Assembly: GCA_031411495.1 (NCBI GenBank)
Contig: JANOBD010000031.1
Location: 1-42,561, forward strand
DNA from: JANOBD01 sp031411495
Lineage (GTDB): Bacteria; Planctomycetota; Phycisphaerae; Tepidisphaerales; Tepidisphaeraceae
Direction: 5' to 3'
DNA length: 42,561 nucleotides
Both the position numbers and the translations under genes were made by a program. Shown here one piece after another: positions 8,505-16,448 of this stretch. Position 1 is the stretch's first letter. Each line of letters starts with the position of its first letter. The notes beneath the pieces are model-generated. The model saw only the letters and a list, made by a program, of their open reading frames with translations. It was not told where the DNA came from and did no database searches.

Positions 8505-8649
8505 TGCGGAAACTCCAACTGGGTTACTGTTCGCCAACGGCTCCTGCACGACCCACCTGCTCGTCGGCCTTCACGTCACTCACTAACAAAGCACCCGATC
8601 TCTCCGGTTTATTCATGAAACTTCAAAACGACTATGATCTGTCACTATC

Positions 8650-9882
8650 GTGGGAAAATTCATCTTGGCGATGCTGTTTCTGTTCCTGATCGGCGACGGT
8701 CTGTGGTGGTGGTACGCGAGATCGCGTTTTCCATCGGCCACCAAGGAACATAGACGCCGTCGACAGTTTGTTGCTTTCATCGCGATCACCGCAATTTCGT
8801 CCGTTCTCTGGATCGCGTCGTCACGCCTGTTTCATGCCAACCTCGACGCGTATACGCCGCGTATCTTAACCATCTCCACGCTCATCTGGCACCTCGTCGC
8901 CCTTCCGGTGGCACTGCTCGTGATGATCTCGCATACGACGGCCACATTGACCAGCAAGCTGAGGCGTATCGTATCAAAATCACCGGTCGCGTCGTCGGGG
9001 GAAACCCGGTTGGCCAACGCCCGAGTAATCAGCGGACTCAGTCGTCGGGATTTCCTGACGAACGTGGGCGCATTTGCTCCGATAATGGTAACCGGCCTGG
9101 GGAGCGCTTACTCACTCTGCGAGCTTTCGTCACTCAGGGTCAGACATTTAGATGTGCCGATATCCGGCCTTCCCTCCGAGCTTGATGGCCTGTCGATCGC
9201 GCATGTCAGTGATACTCACCTGGGCCGTTTCACAACCGCAGACATGTTTCGGAAGATCGTCACCGCGGTGAACGGTCTCGACGCCGACCTGGTGATTCAC
9301 ACCGGCGACCTGATCAACGACGACCAGCGCCTGCTTCCCATGGCCGCACAGCTCGCGCGCGAGATGAAGTCGAAGTACGGCCTCTTCATCGTCGAAGGGA
9401 ATCACGACCTTATCGGTGGCCGCGAGCCGTTCGAATCGTTCATGCGCAAAGAGCGGATGCCGCTGCTCGTCAACGACATTTCCGGCGTCACGATCAACGG
9501 CCGGCGGATCGAGTTCCTCGGCCTTCCCTGGACGCGCGGCGGCCGGACGAACGGAACGGATGCGACCATCGCCGACGGTGTCGAGCAACTCGCGCGGCGG
9601 CGTTCGAACGGCGCGCTGCCGATCCTTCTGGCCCATCATCCACACGCGTTCGATGCCGCGGCGGAAAACGGAATCCCCCTCACCCTCGGCGGCCACACGC
9701 ACGGCGGACAGATGAACCTGACAGCCCACCTCGGCATCGGCCCGCTGATGTACCGCTACTGGTCGGGCCTCTATTCACGAGACGGATGTCACACGATCAT
9801 TTCCAATGGCGCCGGCAACTGGTTTCCACTGCGCATCAACGCGCCGGCAGAGATTGCCCGCATCGTGCTCCGCCGCGCGTGA
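8650..9882 (+). CDS. Membrane-anchored metallophosphoesterase (YkuE/YaeI-like)
   Basis: A 410-residue protein with three N-terminal hydrophobic segments (about residues 3-20, 40-60 and 78-97), a linker containing SRRDFLTNVGAFAPIMVTG (about 133-151), and a calcineurin-like phosphoesterase domain from about 185. The SRRDFLT stretch followed by a hydrophobic run looks like a Tat signal, but it is internal. All metal-ligand blocks of the family are visible in order: HVSDTHLGRF, IHTGDLIND, VEGNHD, LAHHPHAFD and LGGHTHGGQ. Relatives include YkuE and YaeI-type enzymes, which act on UDP-sugar-lipids or phospholipid head groups. The start is a GTG at 8650. prfB follows 32 bases after the stop. Confidence 0.9.
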   Translation: MGKFILAMLFLFLIGDGLWWWYARSRFPSATKEHRRRRQFVAFIAITAISSVLWIASSRLFHANLDAYTPRILTISTLIWHLVALPVALLVMISHTTATLTSKLRRIVSKSPVASSGETRLANARVISGLSRRDFLTNVGAFAPIMVTGLGSAYSLCELSSLRVRHLDVPISGLPSELDGLSIAHVSDTHLGRFTTADMFRKIVTAVNGLDADLVIHTGDLINDDQRLLPMAAQLAREMKSKYGLFIVEGNHDLIGGREPFESFMRKERMPLLVNDISGVTINGRRIEFLGLPWTRGGRTNGTDATIADGVEQLARRRSNGALPILLAHHPHAFDAAAENGIPLTLGGHTHGGQMNLTAHLGIGPLMYRYWSGLYSRDGCHTIISNGAGNWFPLRINAPAEIARIVLRRA

Positions 9883-9914
9883 CGTGCCGCATCCGATCGC
9901 TATGATCGGTCGTC

Positions 9915-11031
9915 ATGATTCACGACAACCTTTCTCGCAGCATCGACGAACTGTCGGCGCGGATGCAAAACATCCGCGACTCTCTTTGACCTCGCTACGA
10001 AATCCCTGAAGAAAAAAGAACTCGAAGCGAAGATGGCCGACGGCGATTTCTGGAACAACCAGGAAGCCGCCAAGCCCGTCATCGCCCAGATGAAAACCCT
10101 TAAGGCCGTGCTCGAGCCGTACGAGGCGATGGAGCGCGGCCTCTCGGATGTGAAGACGCTGCACGAGATGGCAGTCGAGGCGGCCGACCAGGCGTCGCTC
10201 GACGAAGCCGACCAGCTCCTCGCCGACCTCGAAGGCAAGTTCCAGGCGCTCGAACTTCAATCGTTGCTCGACGGCAAGGCCGACTCGTACAACTGCTACG
10301 TGACGATCCAGGCTGGTGCCGGCGGCACCGAGGCGCAGGACTGGGCCGACATGCTCAGCCGCATGTATCTCTATTTCTGGGAAAGACGCGGCTGGGACGT
10401 CTCCGAGTTCGACCGCCAATACGGCGAACAGGCGGGCATCAAGTCGGCCACGTTTTACGTCAAGGGCGAGTTCGCGTTCGGCTACATGCGCGCCGAGCAC
10501 GGCACACACCGCCTGGTCCGCATCTCGCCTTTCAACGCGCAAGCCAAACGCCAGACGAGCTTCGCCGGCGTGAGCGTCGAACCCGAGTTCCCGGACGCCG
10601 AAACCGAGATGACCATTCCCGAAGGCGATCTTGAAATCACCGCGTTCGTGCGCGCCTCGGGCCCCGGCGGGCAGAACGTGAACAAGGTCGCCAGCGCCTG
10701 CCGGATCGTCCACAAGCCGACCGGGCTCACCGTCACCTGTTCCGTCGAGCGATCGCTTCAACAGAACAAGCGCCTGGCGATGAACATCCTCGCCAGCAAG
10801 CTCGAACTGATGCACAAGGCCCAGCAGGATGCGGCGCTCAAGGCCATTGTGGGCGAAAAAGGCACGGCCGACTTCGGCACGCAGATCCGCAGCTACGTGC
10901 TCGATGATCGCCGGGTGAAGGACCATCGGACCAATTACGAGACCACCCGTGTCGAGGACGTCCTGGACCGCGGGAATCTTGATCCGTTCATCGACGCCGA
11001 ACTCCGACGCCGCAAGTCTGATAAGAAGTAA
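9915..11031 (+). CDS. prfB: Peptide chain release factor 2 (RF2), expressed through programmed +1 frameshift
   Basis: RF2 ends translation at UGA and UAA. The gene begins at the ATG at 9915 (MIHDNLSRSIDELSARMQNI) and reads 24 codons to CTT, then meets an in-frame TGA at 9987-9989. A +1 slip (CTT, skip T, GAC) joins it to the long frame ending at 11031, for 371 residues; Escherichia coli RF2 has 365. The stop-codon recognition tripeptide SPF falls at residues 204-206 and the catalytic GGQ at 251-253 (SGPGGQNVNK). Both are within a residue or so of their E. coli positions, which supports the joined frame. A caller working without the slip would start at the ATG at 10033 and lose 39 residues. 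This is the classic autoregulation in which low RF2 allows the slip and high RF2 stops at the TGA. Confidence 0.96.
9958..9978 (+). promoter_or_regulatory. mRNA hairpin just 5' of the prfB frameshift site
   Basis: CGCGGATG at 9958-9965 pairs perfectly with CATCCGCG at 9971-9978 around a five-base CAAAA loop. The stem ends five bases before the slippery CTT at 9984. It lies within the 24-codon leader, where other bacteria have a Shine-Dalgarno-like AGGGGG that promotes slipping; no such G-run is present here. A stimulatory role is inference. Confidence 0.5.
9984..9990 (+). promoter_or_regulatory. prfB programmed +1 frameshift site (CTT TGA C)
   Basis: The heptamer CTTTGAC is the canonical RF2 slip site: the peptidyl-tRNA on CTT shifts to TTT and GAC is read next. 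The C after TGA is the weakest UGA context, as in E. coli. Frames on each side match without any other indel. Confidence 0.93.
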
Positions 11032-11180
11032 CCAGTGCCCGGAGCATCCGTTGCTGCGCGTTCGCTCGCGGCGATTTCGTTCCGCTGATGTGAATGCGTA
11101 ACGACTAATCCGCCTGGGGTTTTCCGAAATACTGTAGCAGTTGCCTACGGCGAGTTTGTATTGGACATCCGGTCGTGGTG

Positions 11181-11630
11181 ATGTCCCGCAGATACAAACT
11201 CTCGAAGCGCATGCGCGCCGGCTTTACGCTGATCGAAGTCGCGATCGCGATCATCCTGGTCGCCGTCGGCGTGCTCGCCGTCCAGGGGCTGGTCACGTCC
11301 AGCACGATGGTCACGCTGAAGATGAACGAGATGCAGACGGCCGGCACGCTCGCGCAGGCGCTCCACGAGCGGTGCATCGGCATCGACCGATCTGAGCTGC
11401 TCGGGCTCTCGGGCACGACCTTCTCGCCGCCGATCGATAACCAGGGCAATTCGATCACCGACCTTCCCAACTTCAGTCAACGCGTCGTTGTCGACTATGT
11501 CGACCCCAAGACGATCACAGGTACGTCTCCCAACGAGACGAGTTTGCTCCGAGTTTCAGTCACTGTTTCCCGAAACGGCGAGGCCGTGCTCACCAGCAGC
11601 CGCCTCATCGCGACGACGAAACAGGAATGA
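11181..11630 (+). CDS. Type IV prepilin-like protein, PilV-like minor (pseudo)pilin
   Basis: A 149-residue protein with a type III prepilin signal, KRMRAGFTLIEVAIAIILVAVGVLAVQGLV. Cleavage and methylation would occur after the Gly before FTLIE, leaving Glu at +5. The rest is a short soluble domain. I take the ATG at 11181; two in-frame GTG codons precede it at 11175 and 11178. It is the first of three genes, followed eight bases later by the PilX-like gene and then by a PilW-like gene. The order PilV, PilX, PilW-like suggests a minor pilin set that primes a type IV pilus or type II secretion pseudopilus. No assembly ATPase or prepilin peptidase is in the window. Confidence 0.82.
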   Translation: MSRRYKLSKRMRAGFTLIEVAIAIILVAVGVLAVQGLVTSSTMVTLKMNEMQTAGTLAQALHERCIGIDRSELLGLSGTTFSPPIDNQGNSITDLPNFSQRVVVDYVDPKTITGTSPNETSLLRVSVTVSRNGEAVLTSSRLIATTKQE

Positions 11631-11638
11631 GGTGAAAC

Positions 11639-13846
11639 ATGTATGGTCTAATGCAGAGTCGTCGTTTACGCAGTCGTCGCGGCATCGCGACACTGATCGC
11701 GCTCGTATTCATCGCGCTCCTGAGCGTGTTGGCACTGGCAATCTACTCCTCGTCGAACCTTTCGGTTCAGGTCGTGGCCAACGAGAAGCAGGTGCGCATG
11801 GCGCAGCTCGCTGCCGAATCGGGCATGGAGTTTGTCCGCTATCAGCTGTCGGCGATCAGTGTTCCGTACAACACGCCGCAGAACCAGCTCTTTACCGCCG
11901 TCACCGACGATCTGAAAACGCAGTTGAACGGCTCGGCGACGCTCGGCGGCAAATCGATCGAAATCAGCGGCTCGACCGCGTATATCCCCGCGCGCGATCA
12001 GCCGGCCATCTCCATGGGCGGCGGCATGGGCAGCTTCCGTGCGCAGGTCACCGCGCAGGGAACGCACCTGCTCGTCCGCACGACCGGCATGAACGACGAC
12101 GAGCAGTTCCAGCGCGACATCCAGCTCGAATACGCCGTCGCCATGCACGCCAGCAACATCTTTGACTTCGGCGTCGCCTCCAAGGGGCCGATCGCCATGA
12201 ACGGCAACGTCAGCATCCGCGGCACACTCGGCAACGAAGTGTTTGGCAGCGTGCTGGTCCTCTCTGACAACAACACGACCCCCCTCACCATGATCGGCAA
12301 CGCCAGCATTTCCGGCGATGTCTCGCTTACCCGAAACAACCCGCAATCGATCTCCGTGGGCCCGTCGAGTGAAATCGCCGGCTACAGTGTCGGCAGCACC
12401 CACATCTGGAATCACGTGCATGACCAGGTGACCGAACCCGAGTTTCCGGTCATCGACACAACCATCTTCAAGCCCTACGCGACCAATGTCGTCGACACCA
12501 CGGGCGCTGCGCCGGCGGGCTACGTCGGTGGCAGTGGCGACGGCGCGGGATTTGTCGGTCTGAATTACCTGAACGTGCAGAACAACTGCACCATCCAGGG
12601 ATTCGATGCCGTCAACAGCACCACGCTCGGCTCGGTCAACATCCTCGGCCAGACGAACGCCGGCAGCAATATGAACAGCTGTACGTTCAAAGGCGAACTG
12701 GACTACAAGACCACGCTCTCCAAGAACAACGCGACCATCACCAAGACCAAGAAGGTGAACTCGACTCTGGCATTCACCGCCGCCACGAGTCCGATGGTGA
12801 ACAACGTGTTGCCGAGCGGTTACACCAACCTCGGCAACTACAACGGCCCGTCTGGCGCGAGCCAGGCGTTTGCCGGTGGAAAGTACTATGCGAGCACATT
12901 CAGCGTGCCCGCCGGTAAGACCCTGACCTTCAGCGGTCCGGCCGAACTCTACGTCAACGGCGCCTTCAGCGTCGCCGGCGATATCGTGACCTACGACAAC
13001 TTCGCGGCGAACCTGAAAGTTCGAATGGTCTGCAGCGCCGGCGTCGACATCAACAGCGGCGGCAGCAAGCCGCTTTACCTCGATGTCTACGCGCCGCAGA
13101 GCCCGCTGAACATCAACAACCGCTCGAACGTGAACGGTTCGTTCATCATGAGCGGAATCAACGTGAGCAACTCGAATGTCAACATCGACCGTGCCGTGAA
13201 GGCCAACGGCGGCGCCACCCCTAACCCCGCGGCCAGCGGCGGCAGCAACGGAAATGGCAACGGCAACGGAGGCATGACCATGATGAAGGACAAGGCGTTC
13301 AAGAACATCCTCATCAAGGCCAACACCAACCCGAAGTTTACGGCCAACACCACCATTGACGGCGTCGTCTTCATCGAGCGCCCGAACAAGGTCGAGTTCG
13401 GCGGCAACACCACCATTCGCGGCGCGATCGTTGTCGATACCGACGGCAACAACAACATCGGCCTGGACCCGACCGTTAACTACATCAGCTTCACCGGCAA
13501 CGTCTCGGTCACGCCGCTCAGCAGCCTGCCCGCGACCGCCGAGTTCCCTCTCGCGGAGCGCACGCTCAGCGGCGCGTTCCTGCTCGCCCCCGGGTTCGGC
13601 GCGACCTTCAGCGGCAACTTCGGGACCATTGGCGGGTCGATCGTCAGCAGCAAGCTCGACTTCAACGGCAACGCCGGCGGAACCGTCACCGGCAGTGTCA
13701 TCAACCTCAACAACACGCCTTTCACCATGTCCGGCAACAGCGACATCATCATCCAGAGCAACGGCACGGGTCAGTATCCGTCCGGCGTGTTCTTCGGCAG
13801 CCGCTACGACCCGCTCCCGGACAGCTACGTCGAGGTGACGCCGTGA
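11639..13846 (+). CDS. Very large PilX-like membrane-anchored protein with repetitive beta-rich body
   Basis: A 735-residue protein with a good ribosome site (GAGGTG at 11629-11634, overlapping the stop of the PilV-like gene). The N-terminus, SRRGIATLIALVFIALLSVLALAIYSSS followed by an amphipathic helix with QLAAESGMEFVRYQL, matches the PilX-type start: a prepilin-like helix without Glu at +5 and an AAESG motif. PilX proteins are usually about 150-200 residues. Here the body from about residue 180 is a long repetitive beta-rich domain rich in Asn, Gly, Ser and Thr, with recurring GN-hydrophobic-S-hydrophobic units (MNGNVSIRGTLGN, MIGNASISGDVSLT, FGGNTTIRGAIVV). It also has a Gly/Asn linker at about 533-545. 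This suggests a beta-solenoid carried at the tip of a pilus or pseudopilus. It overlaps the next gene by four bases. Confidence 0.75.
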   Translation: MYGLMQSRRLRSRRGIATLIALVFIALLSVLALAIYSSSNLSVQVVANEKQVRMAQLAAESGMEFVRYQLSAISVPYNTPQNQLFTAVTDDLKTQLNGSATLGGKSIEISGSTAYIPARDQPAISMGGGMGSFRAQVTAQGTHLLVRTTGMNDDEQFQRDIQLEYAVAMHASNIFDFGVASKGPIAMNGNVSIRGTLGNEVFGSVLVLSDNNTTPLTMIGNASISGDVSLTRNNPQSISVGPSSEIAGYSVGSTHIWNHVHDQVTEPEFPVIDTTIFKPYATNVVDTTGAAPAGYVGGSGDGAGFVGLNYLNVQNNCTIQGFDAVNSTTLGSVNILGQTNAGSNMNSCTFKGELDYKTTLSKNNATITKTKKVNSTLAFTAATSPMVNNVLPSGYTNLGNYNGPSGASQAFAGGKYYASTFSVPAGKTLTFSGPAELYVNGAFSVAGDIVTYDNFAANLKVRMVCSAGVDINSGGSKPLYLDVYAPQSPLNINNRSNVNGSFIMSGINVSNSNVNIDRAVKANGGATPNPAASGGSNGNGNGNGGMTMMKDKAFKNILIKANTNPKFTANTTIDGVVFIERPNKVEFGGNTTIRGAIVVDTDGNNNIGLDPTVNYISFTGNVSVTPLSSLPATAEFPLAERTLSGAFLLAPGFGATFSGNFGTIGGSIVSSKLDFNGNAGGTVTGSVINLNNTPFTMSGNSDIIIQSNGTGQYPSGVFFGSRYDPLPDSYVEVTP

Positions 13847-14343
13847 AGAAACATAAACGCACCGGCTTCACGCTCGTCGAAGTTCTGATGGCGACGGCGC
13901 TGATGAGTATCGTGATGGTCGCACTCTGCGCCGCCGTCACCGGAACGATGGACAGTTGCCGTGTCAACCAGAACTTCGTGGAGTCATCGAACAAGACGAA
14001 GATGAGCCTGGCACTGGTCGAACGGACGGTGCGCAACGCGGCGACTGTCGTGCTAACGAGCTCGACGCGACTGGATTACGTTGACGAGTTCGGCAATGTC
14101 GGCGCATTCGTGTACAACGCGCCGACTCATTCGCTGACGATGATCCAAGGTTCGCCGGCAGTCACCTCGACCCTGGTGCGCGACATCAACAGCGTCCAGT
14201 TTCGGGCCGACTCCGAGCCGGATCCAGAAACGAAAGTGGTCCGCATCGTCCGGTTGACGATCGACATCGCGGCAGACTCCGAAGTCGCGCCGCAGATGTT
14301 CAGCGCATCGGTTTCGCCACGGCGGGCGCGAAGTTATCAGTAG
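13843..14343 (+). CDS. Type IV prepilin-like protein, PilW-like minor (pseudo)pilin
   Basis: A 166-residue protein with a classic type III signal near the start (KKHKRTGFTLVEVLMATALMSIVMVALCAAV) and Glu at +5 after the cleavage Gly. It begins at a GTG that overlaps the stop of the PilX-like gene (GTGA), so translation is probably coupled. The downstream domain has features of PilW/GspJ-type pilins: VERTVRNAATVVLTSSTRLDYVDEFGN, then alternating strands and an acidic stretch. A strong terminator follows within 25 bases, which makes the three pilin genes one operon. Confidence 0.82.
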   Translation: MKKHKRTGFTLVEVLMATALMSIVMVALCAAVTGTMDSCRVNQNFVESSNKTKMSLALVERTVRNAATVVLTSSTRLDYVDEFGNVGAFVYNAPTHSLTMIQGSPAVTSTLVRDINSVQFRADSEPDPETKVVRIVRLTIDIAADSEVAPQMFSASVSPRRARSYQ

Positions 14344-14365
14344 GCTCGACACACAAGAGACTGTC

Positions 14366-14400
14366 GGGGTCGCGTTCGTCTTCGAACGCGGCCCCTTTTT
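14366..14400 (+). terminator. Rho-independent terminator of the prepilin operon
   Basis: A 13-bp stem (14366-14378 with 14383-14395, one G-T pair) closes a four-base loop and is followed directly by TTTTT at 14396-14400. It starts 22 bases after the PilW-like stop. Confidence 0.93.
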
Positions 14401-14439
14401 CGTCGCTCGCCTCGTTCGCCATTTTGAAGATCCTCCGGC

Positions 14440-15192
14440 TCACATCTCGGGAAGTTCAATCCCCATCGCGCTCGCCATCACCTCGGCGATGTGAGTCACC
14501 TTCGTCTTGACGTGGTGCCGGTTGCACATGCCGCTGATGTTCATCACGCAGCCGGCATCGTTGCAGATGGTGACGTTCGCATTCGTGGCGGCGATGTTTT
14601 TGATCTTGTCCTCCACCATTGAGCCGCTGATGGCGGGATACTTGATCGCGAACGTCCCGCCGAAGCCGCAGCACTGGTCGGCCTTCTCCATCGGCCGAAA
14701 GTCGACGCCGCCGATCGATTTGAGGAAGTTGAGCGCTTCATCCTTCATCCCCAGCCCACGCTGATGACACGTGTAGTGATAGGTGAACGAATCGCCGCTC
14801 GCCAGCTTTAGCGAACTCGGGTCGAACTTCACAACCTTGTTGAGAAACTCGACGAACTCGAAGGTCTTGTGTTCGATGGCATCGGAGCGCGGCTTCCACT
14901 GCGCATCCTTCGCGAAGAGTTCCTTAAACTGTTCACGCACCATCGCGGCGCAACTGGCCGACGGCGTCACGATCTGTTCATACGGCTCGAAGATCTCGAT
15001 GAAGCGTTTGGCGAGTTTGGCGGACTCTTCCATGAAACCGTTGTTGAAGAACGGCTGGCCGCAGCAGGTCTGATCCATCGGGAAGGCGACTTCGTATCCC
15101 AGCTTTTCGAGGATTTTGGTGATGGCGATACCGGTCCGTGGATAGAATTGGTCGGTCAGGCAGGTGACGAAGAGTGCGATACGGCGGGCCAT
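14440..15192 (-). CDS. LutA/YkgE-like CCG-domain (Fe-S)-binding protein
   Basis: A 250-residue protein with two cysteine-rich CCG domains: TCCGQPFFNNGF at about residues 42-53 and CCGFGGTFAIKYP at about 172-184. The upstream CLTDQF and the later HYTCHQRGLGMK fit the family pattern CX(n)CCGX(n)CXXC. This is the architecture of LutA (lactate oxidation complex LutABC) and of the C-terminal half of GlpC/GlcF/HdrB-type proteins, which carry non-standard iron-sulfur clusters. No lutB or lutC is adjacent, so L-lactate oxidation is a likely but unproven role. The gene stands alone, convergent with the pilin operon and divergent from the protease gene. Confidence 0.85.
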   Translation of the reverse strand: MARRIALFVTCLTDQFYPRTGIAITKILEKLGYEVAFPMDQTCCGQPFFNNGFMEESAKLAKRFIEIFEPYEQIVTPSASCAAMVREQFKELFAKDAQWKPRSDAIEHKTFEFVEFLNKVVKFDPSSLKLASGDSFTYHYTCHQRGLGMKDEALNFLKSIGGVDFRPMEKADQCCGFGGTFAIKYPAISGSMVEDKIKNIAATNANVTICNDAGCVMNISGMCNRHHVKTKVTHIAEVMASAMGIELPEM

Positions 15193-15321
15193 GCGGTTTA
15201 TTCCTTCGGATGTCGACGCGAATCGTCGAGAATGCCTGCACCGATCGCCGCGATCTGTCCGATTGCGGTTGTCGGCCGGGCCAGATGAAGTATTTTCAAC
15301 CTATCGATTGAGAGTGCAACG

Positions 15322-16425
15322 ATGCGGACACGCGGGCGGCAACGGAATTGGCTGAAAATGTCAGCGGCAGGTGTCGCCGGGCTGGTCTGCGCGCATCAGG
15401 CGTCGGCGGTGATCGTCCTGCAGTCAGAGAGCCGTAACCTCGGCGCGCCGACCGGCTCCCTGGCGACGCCATTCGCGCTGCAGGGCCAGTTGGGTCTCTT
15501 CAACGCCACGCCGATCAGCCCGACGCAACTGATTGCGGCCAAGCACATCGGTGCCGGCACCGGGACTCAGTTCACCTACGGCACGCAGATCTACACCGTA
15601 GCAACCTTTACCGACATTCCAGGCACCGACCTTCGCGTGCTGAAGATCGACACGCAAGGTGGCACGCGGAGTTTCTCGAGCTACGCATCCGTCTGGAACC
15701 CCAGCGTTGACGGTTCAGAAGCCGGCCGGCCCCTCGTGGTCTTCGGGCGCGGCACGGCGCGCGGCGAAGCGATCTACGCGCCGATCAACCCCGGTTACAT
15801 CGCCACCTCGGTCCCGCACACGAACATCGTGCTCACAGGCGGCGAATCGACCGGCGCGCGCCTCACCGGCCCGACTCCCGCAGGCCAAGGCGACCTGCGC
15901 GGCTGGAAACTCGGCGCGAGCGATTCGCTGGCCAGCTGGGGCCAGAACAAGGTCGAGTTCACCTTGACCGACCCGGACTACGGCCAGTTGCTCGGCTTCA
16001 ATTTCGACAACGGCGCTGCCACCGTGCCCAACGAAGCGATCCTCTCCCGCGGCGACAGCAGCGGCGGCGTCTTCGCTCAGAACAACGCCGGCCAGTGGAA
16101 ACTCATCGGCGTGAACCTCGGGGTGGACGGCAGCTGGTCTTTCACCAAGTCCGGACCGTACTTCGAGGCCGCCCTGTTCGACGCGCGCGGCCTCTGGGTC
16201 GGCGACGCGACGAACAATCAATACCTTCCGTACGGCAACACCGATCTCGCTGCCTCGAGCTACGCATCGCGCGTCTCGTCCTATTACAGCCAGCTGTCGA
16301 CGATCACGAACAACTTCACCAACGTGATCGGCGGCGGCGACGTGCCGATGGTTCCCGAACCGGCGACGCTCGGGATCGCGCTGGCGGGGCTCGTCGCGTG
16401 CGCACGAAAACGCCGCGACGCGTAA
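15322..16425 (+). CDS. Trypsin-like serine protease with PEP-CTERM anchor
   Basis: A 367-residue exported protein. A signal peptide (KMSAAGVAGLVCAHQASA) ends at about residue 29. The body has the three blocks of a chymotrypsin-fold peptidase in the right order and spacing: IAAKHIG with candidate His75, TDLRVLKI with candidate Asp103, and SRGDSSGGVF with candidate Ser246. The nucleophile block is GDSSGG rather than GDSGG, an extra Ser. The C-terminus is a PEP-CTERM sorting signal: VPEPATLGIALAGLVACARKRR, that is VPEP, a hydrophobic segment and a basic cluster. That signal directs cleavage by an exosortase and attachment to the outer surface. The catalytic assignment is by motif only; the gene is single and ends 23 bases before the convergent mnmA. 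Confidence 0.8.
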   Translation: MRTRGRQRNWLKMSAAGVAGLVCAHQASAVIVLQSESRNLGAPTGSLATPFALQGQLGLFNATPISPTQLIAAKHIGAGTGTQFTYGTQIYTVATFTDIPGTDLRVLKIDTQGGTRSFSSYASVWNPSVDGSEAGRPLVVFGRGTARGEAIYAPINPGYIATSVPHTNIVLTGGESTGARLTGPTPAGQGDLRGWKLGASDSLASWGQNKVEFTLTDPDYGQLLGFNFDNGAATVPNEAILSRGDSSGGVFAQNNAGQWKLIGVNLGVDGSWSFTKSGPYFEAALFDARGLWVGDATNNQYLPYGNTDLAASSYASRVSSYYSQLSTITNNFTNVIGGGDVPMVPEPATLGIALAGLVACARKRRDA

Positions 16426-16448
16426 AACACGATCACTCCGGCCGCAAA

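Noticed and set aside
7326..8618. A 430-residue plus-strand frame made almost wholly of Val and Ala
   Set aside because: It is the antisense image of the RTX repeats (GGxGxD codons read backwards) and has no start signal or domain.
9133..9200. Possible Tat signal in the metallophosphoesterase as the true start
   Set aside because: SRRDFLT is internal and is preceded by three clear membrane segments in the same frame, so I kept the full-length start; an internal start cannot be excluded.
9915..10032. In-frame TGA in prfB as a sign of a pseudogene or sequencing error
   Set aside because: The site is exactly the known CTTTGAC programmed frameshift, and the flanking frames match RF2 with SPF and GGQ at their normal places.
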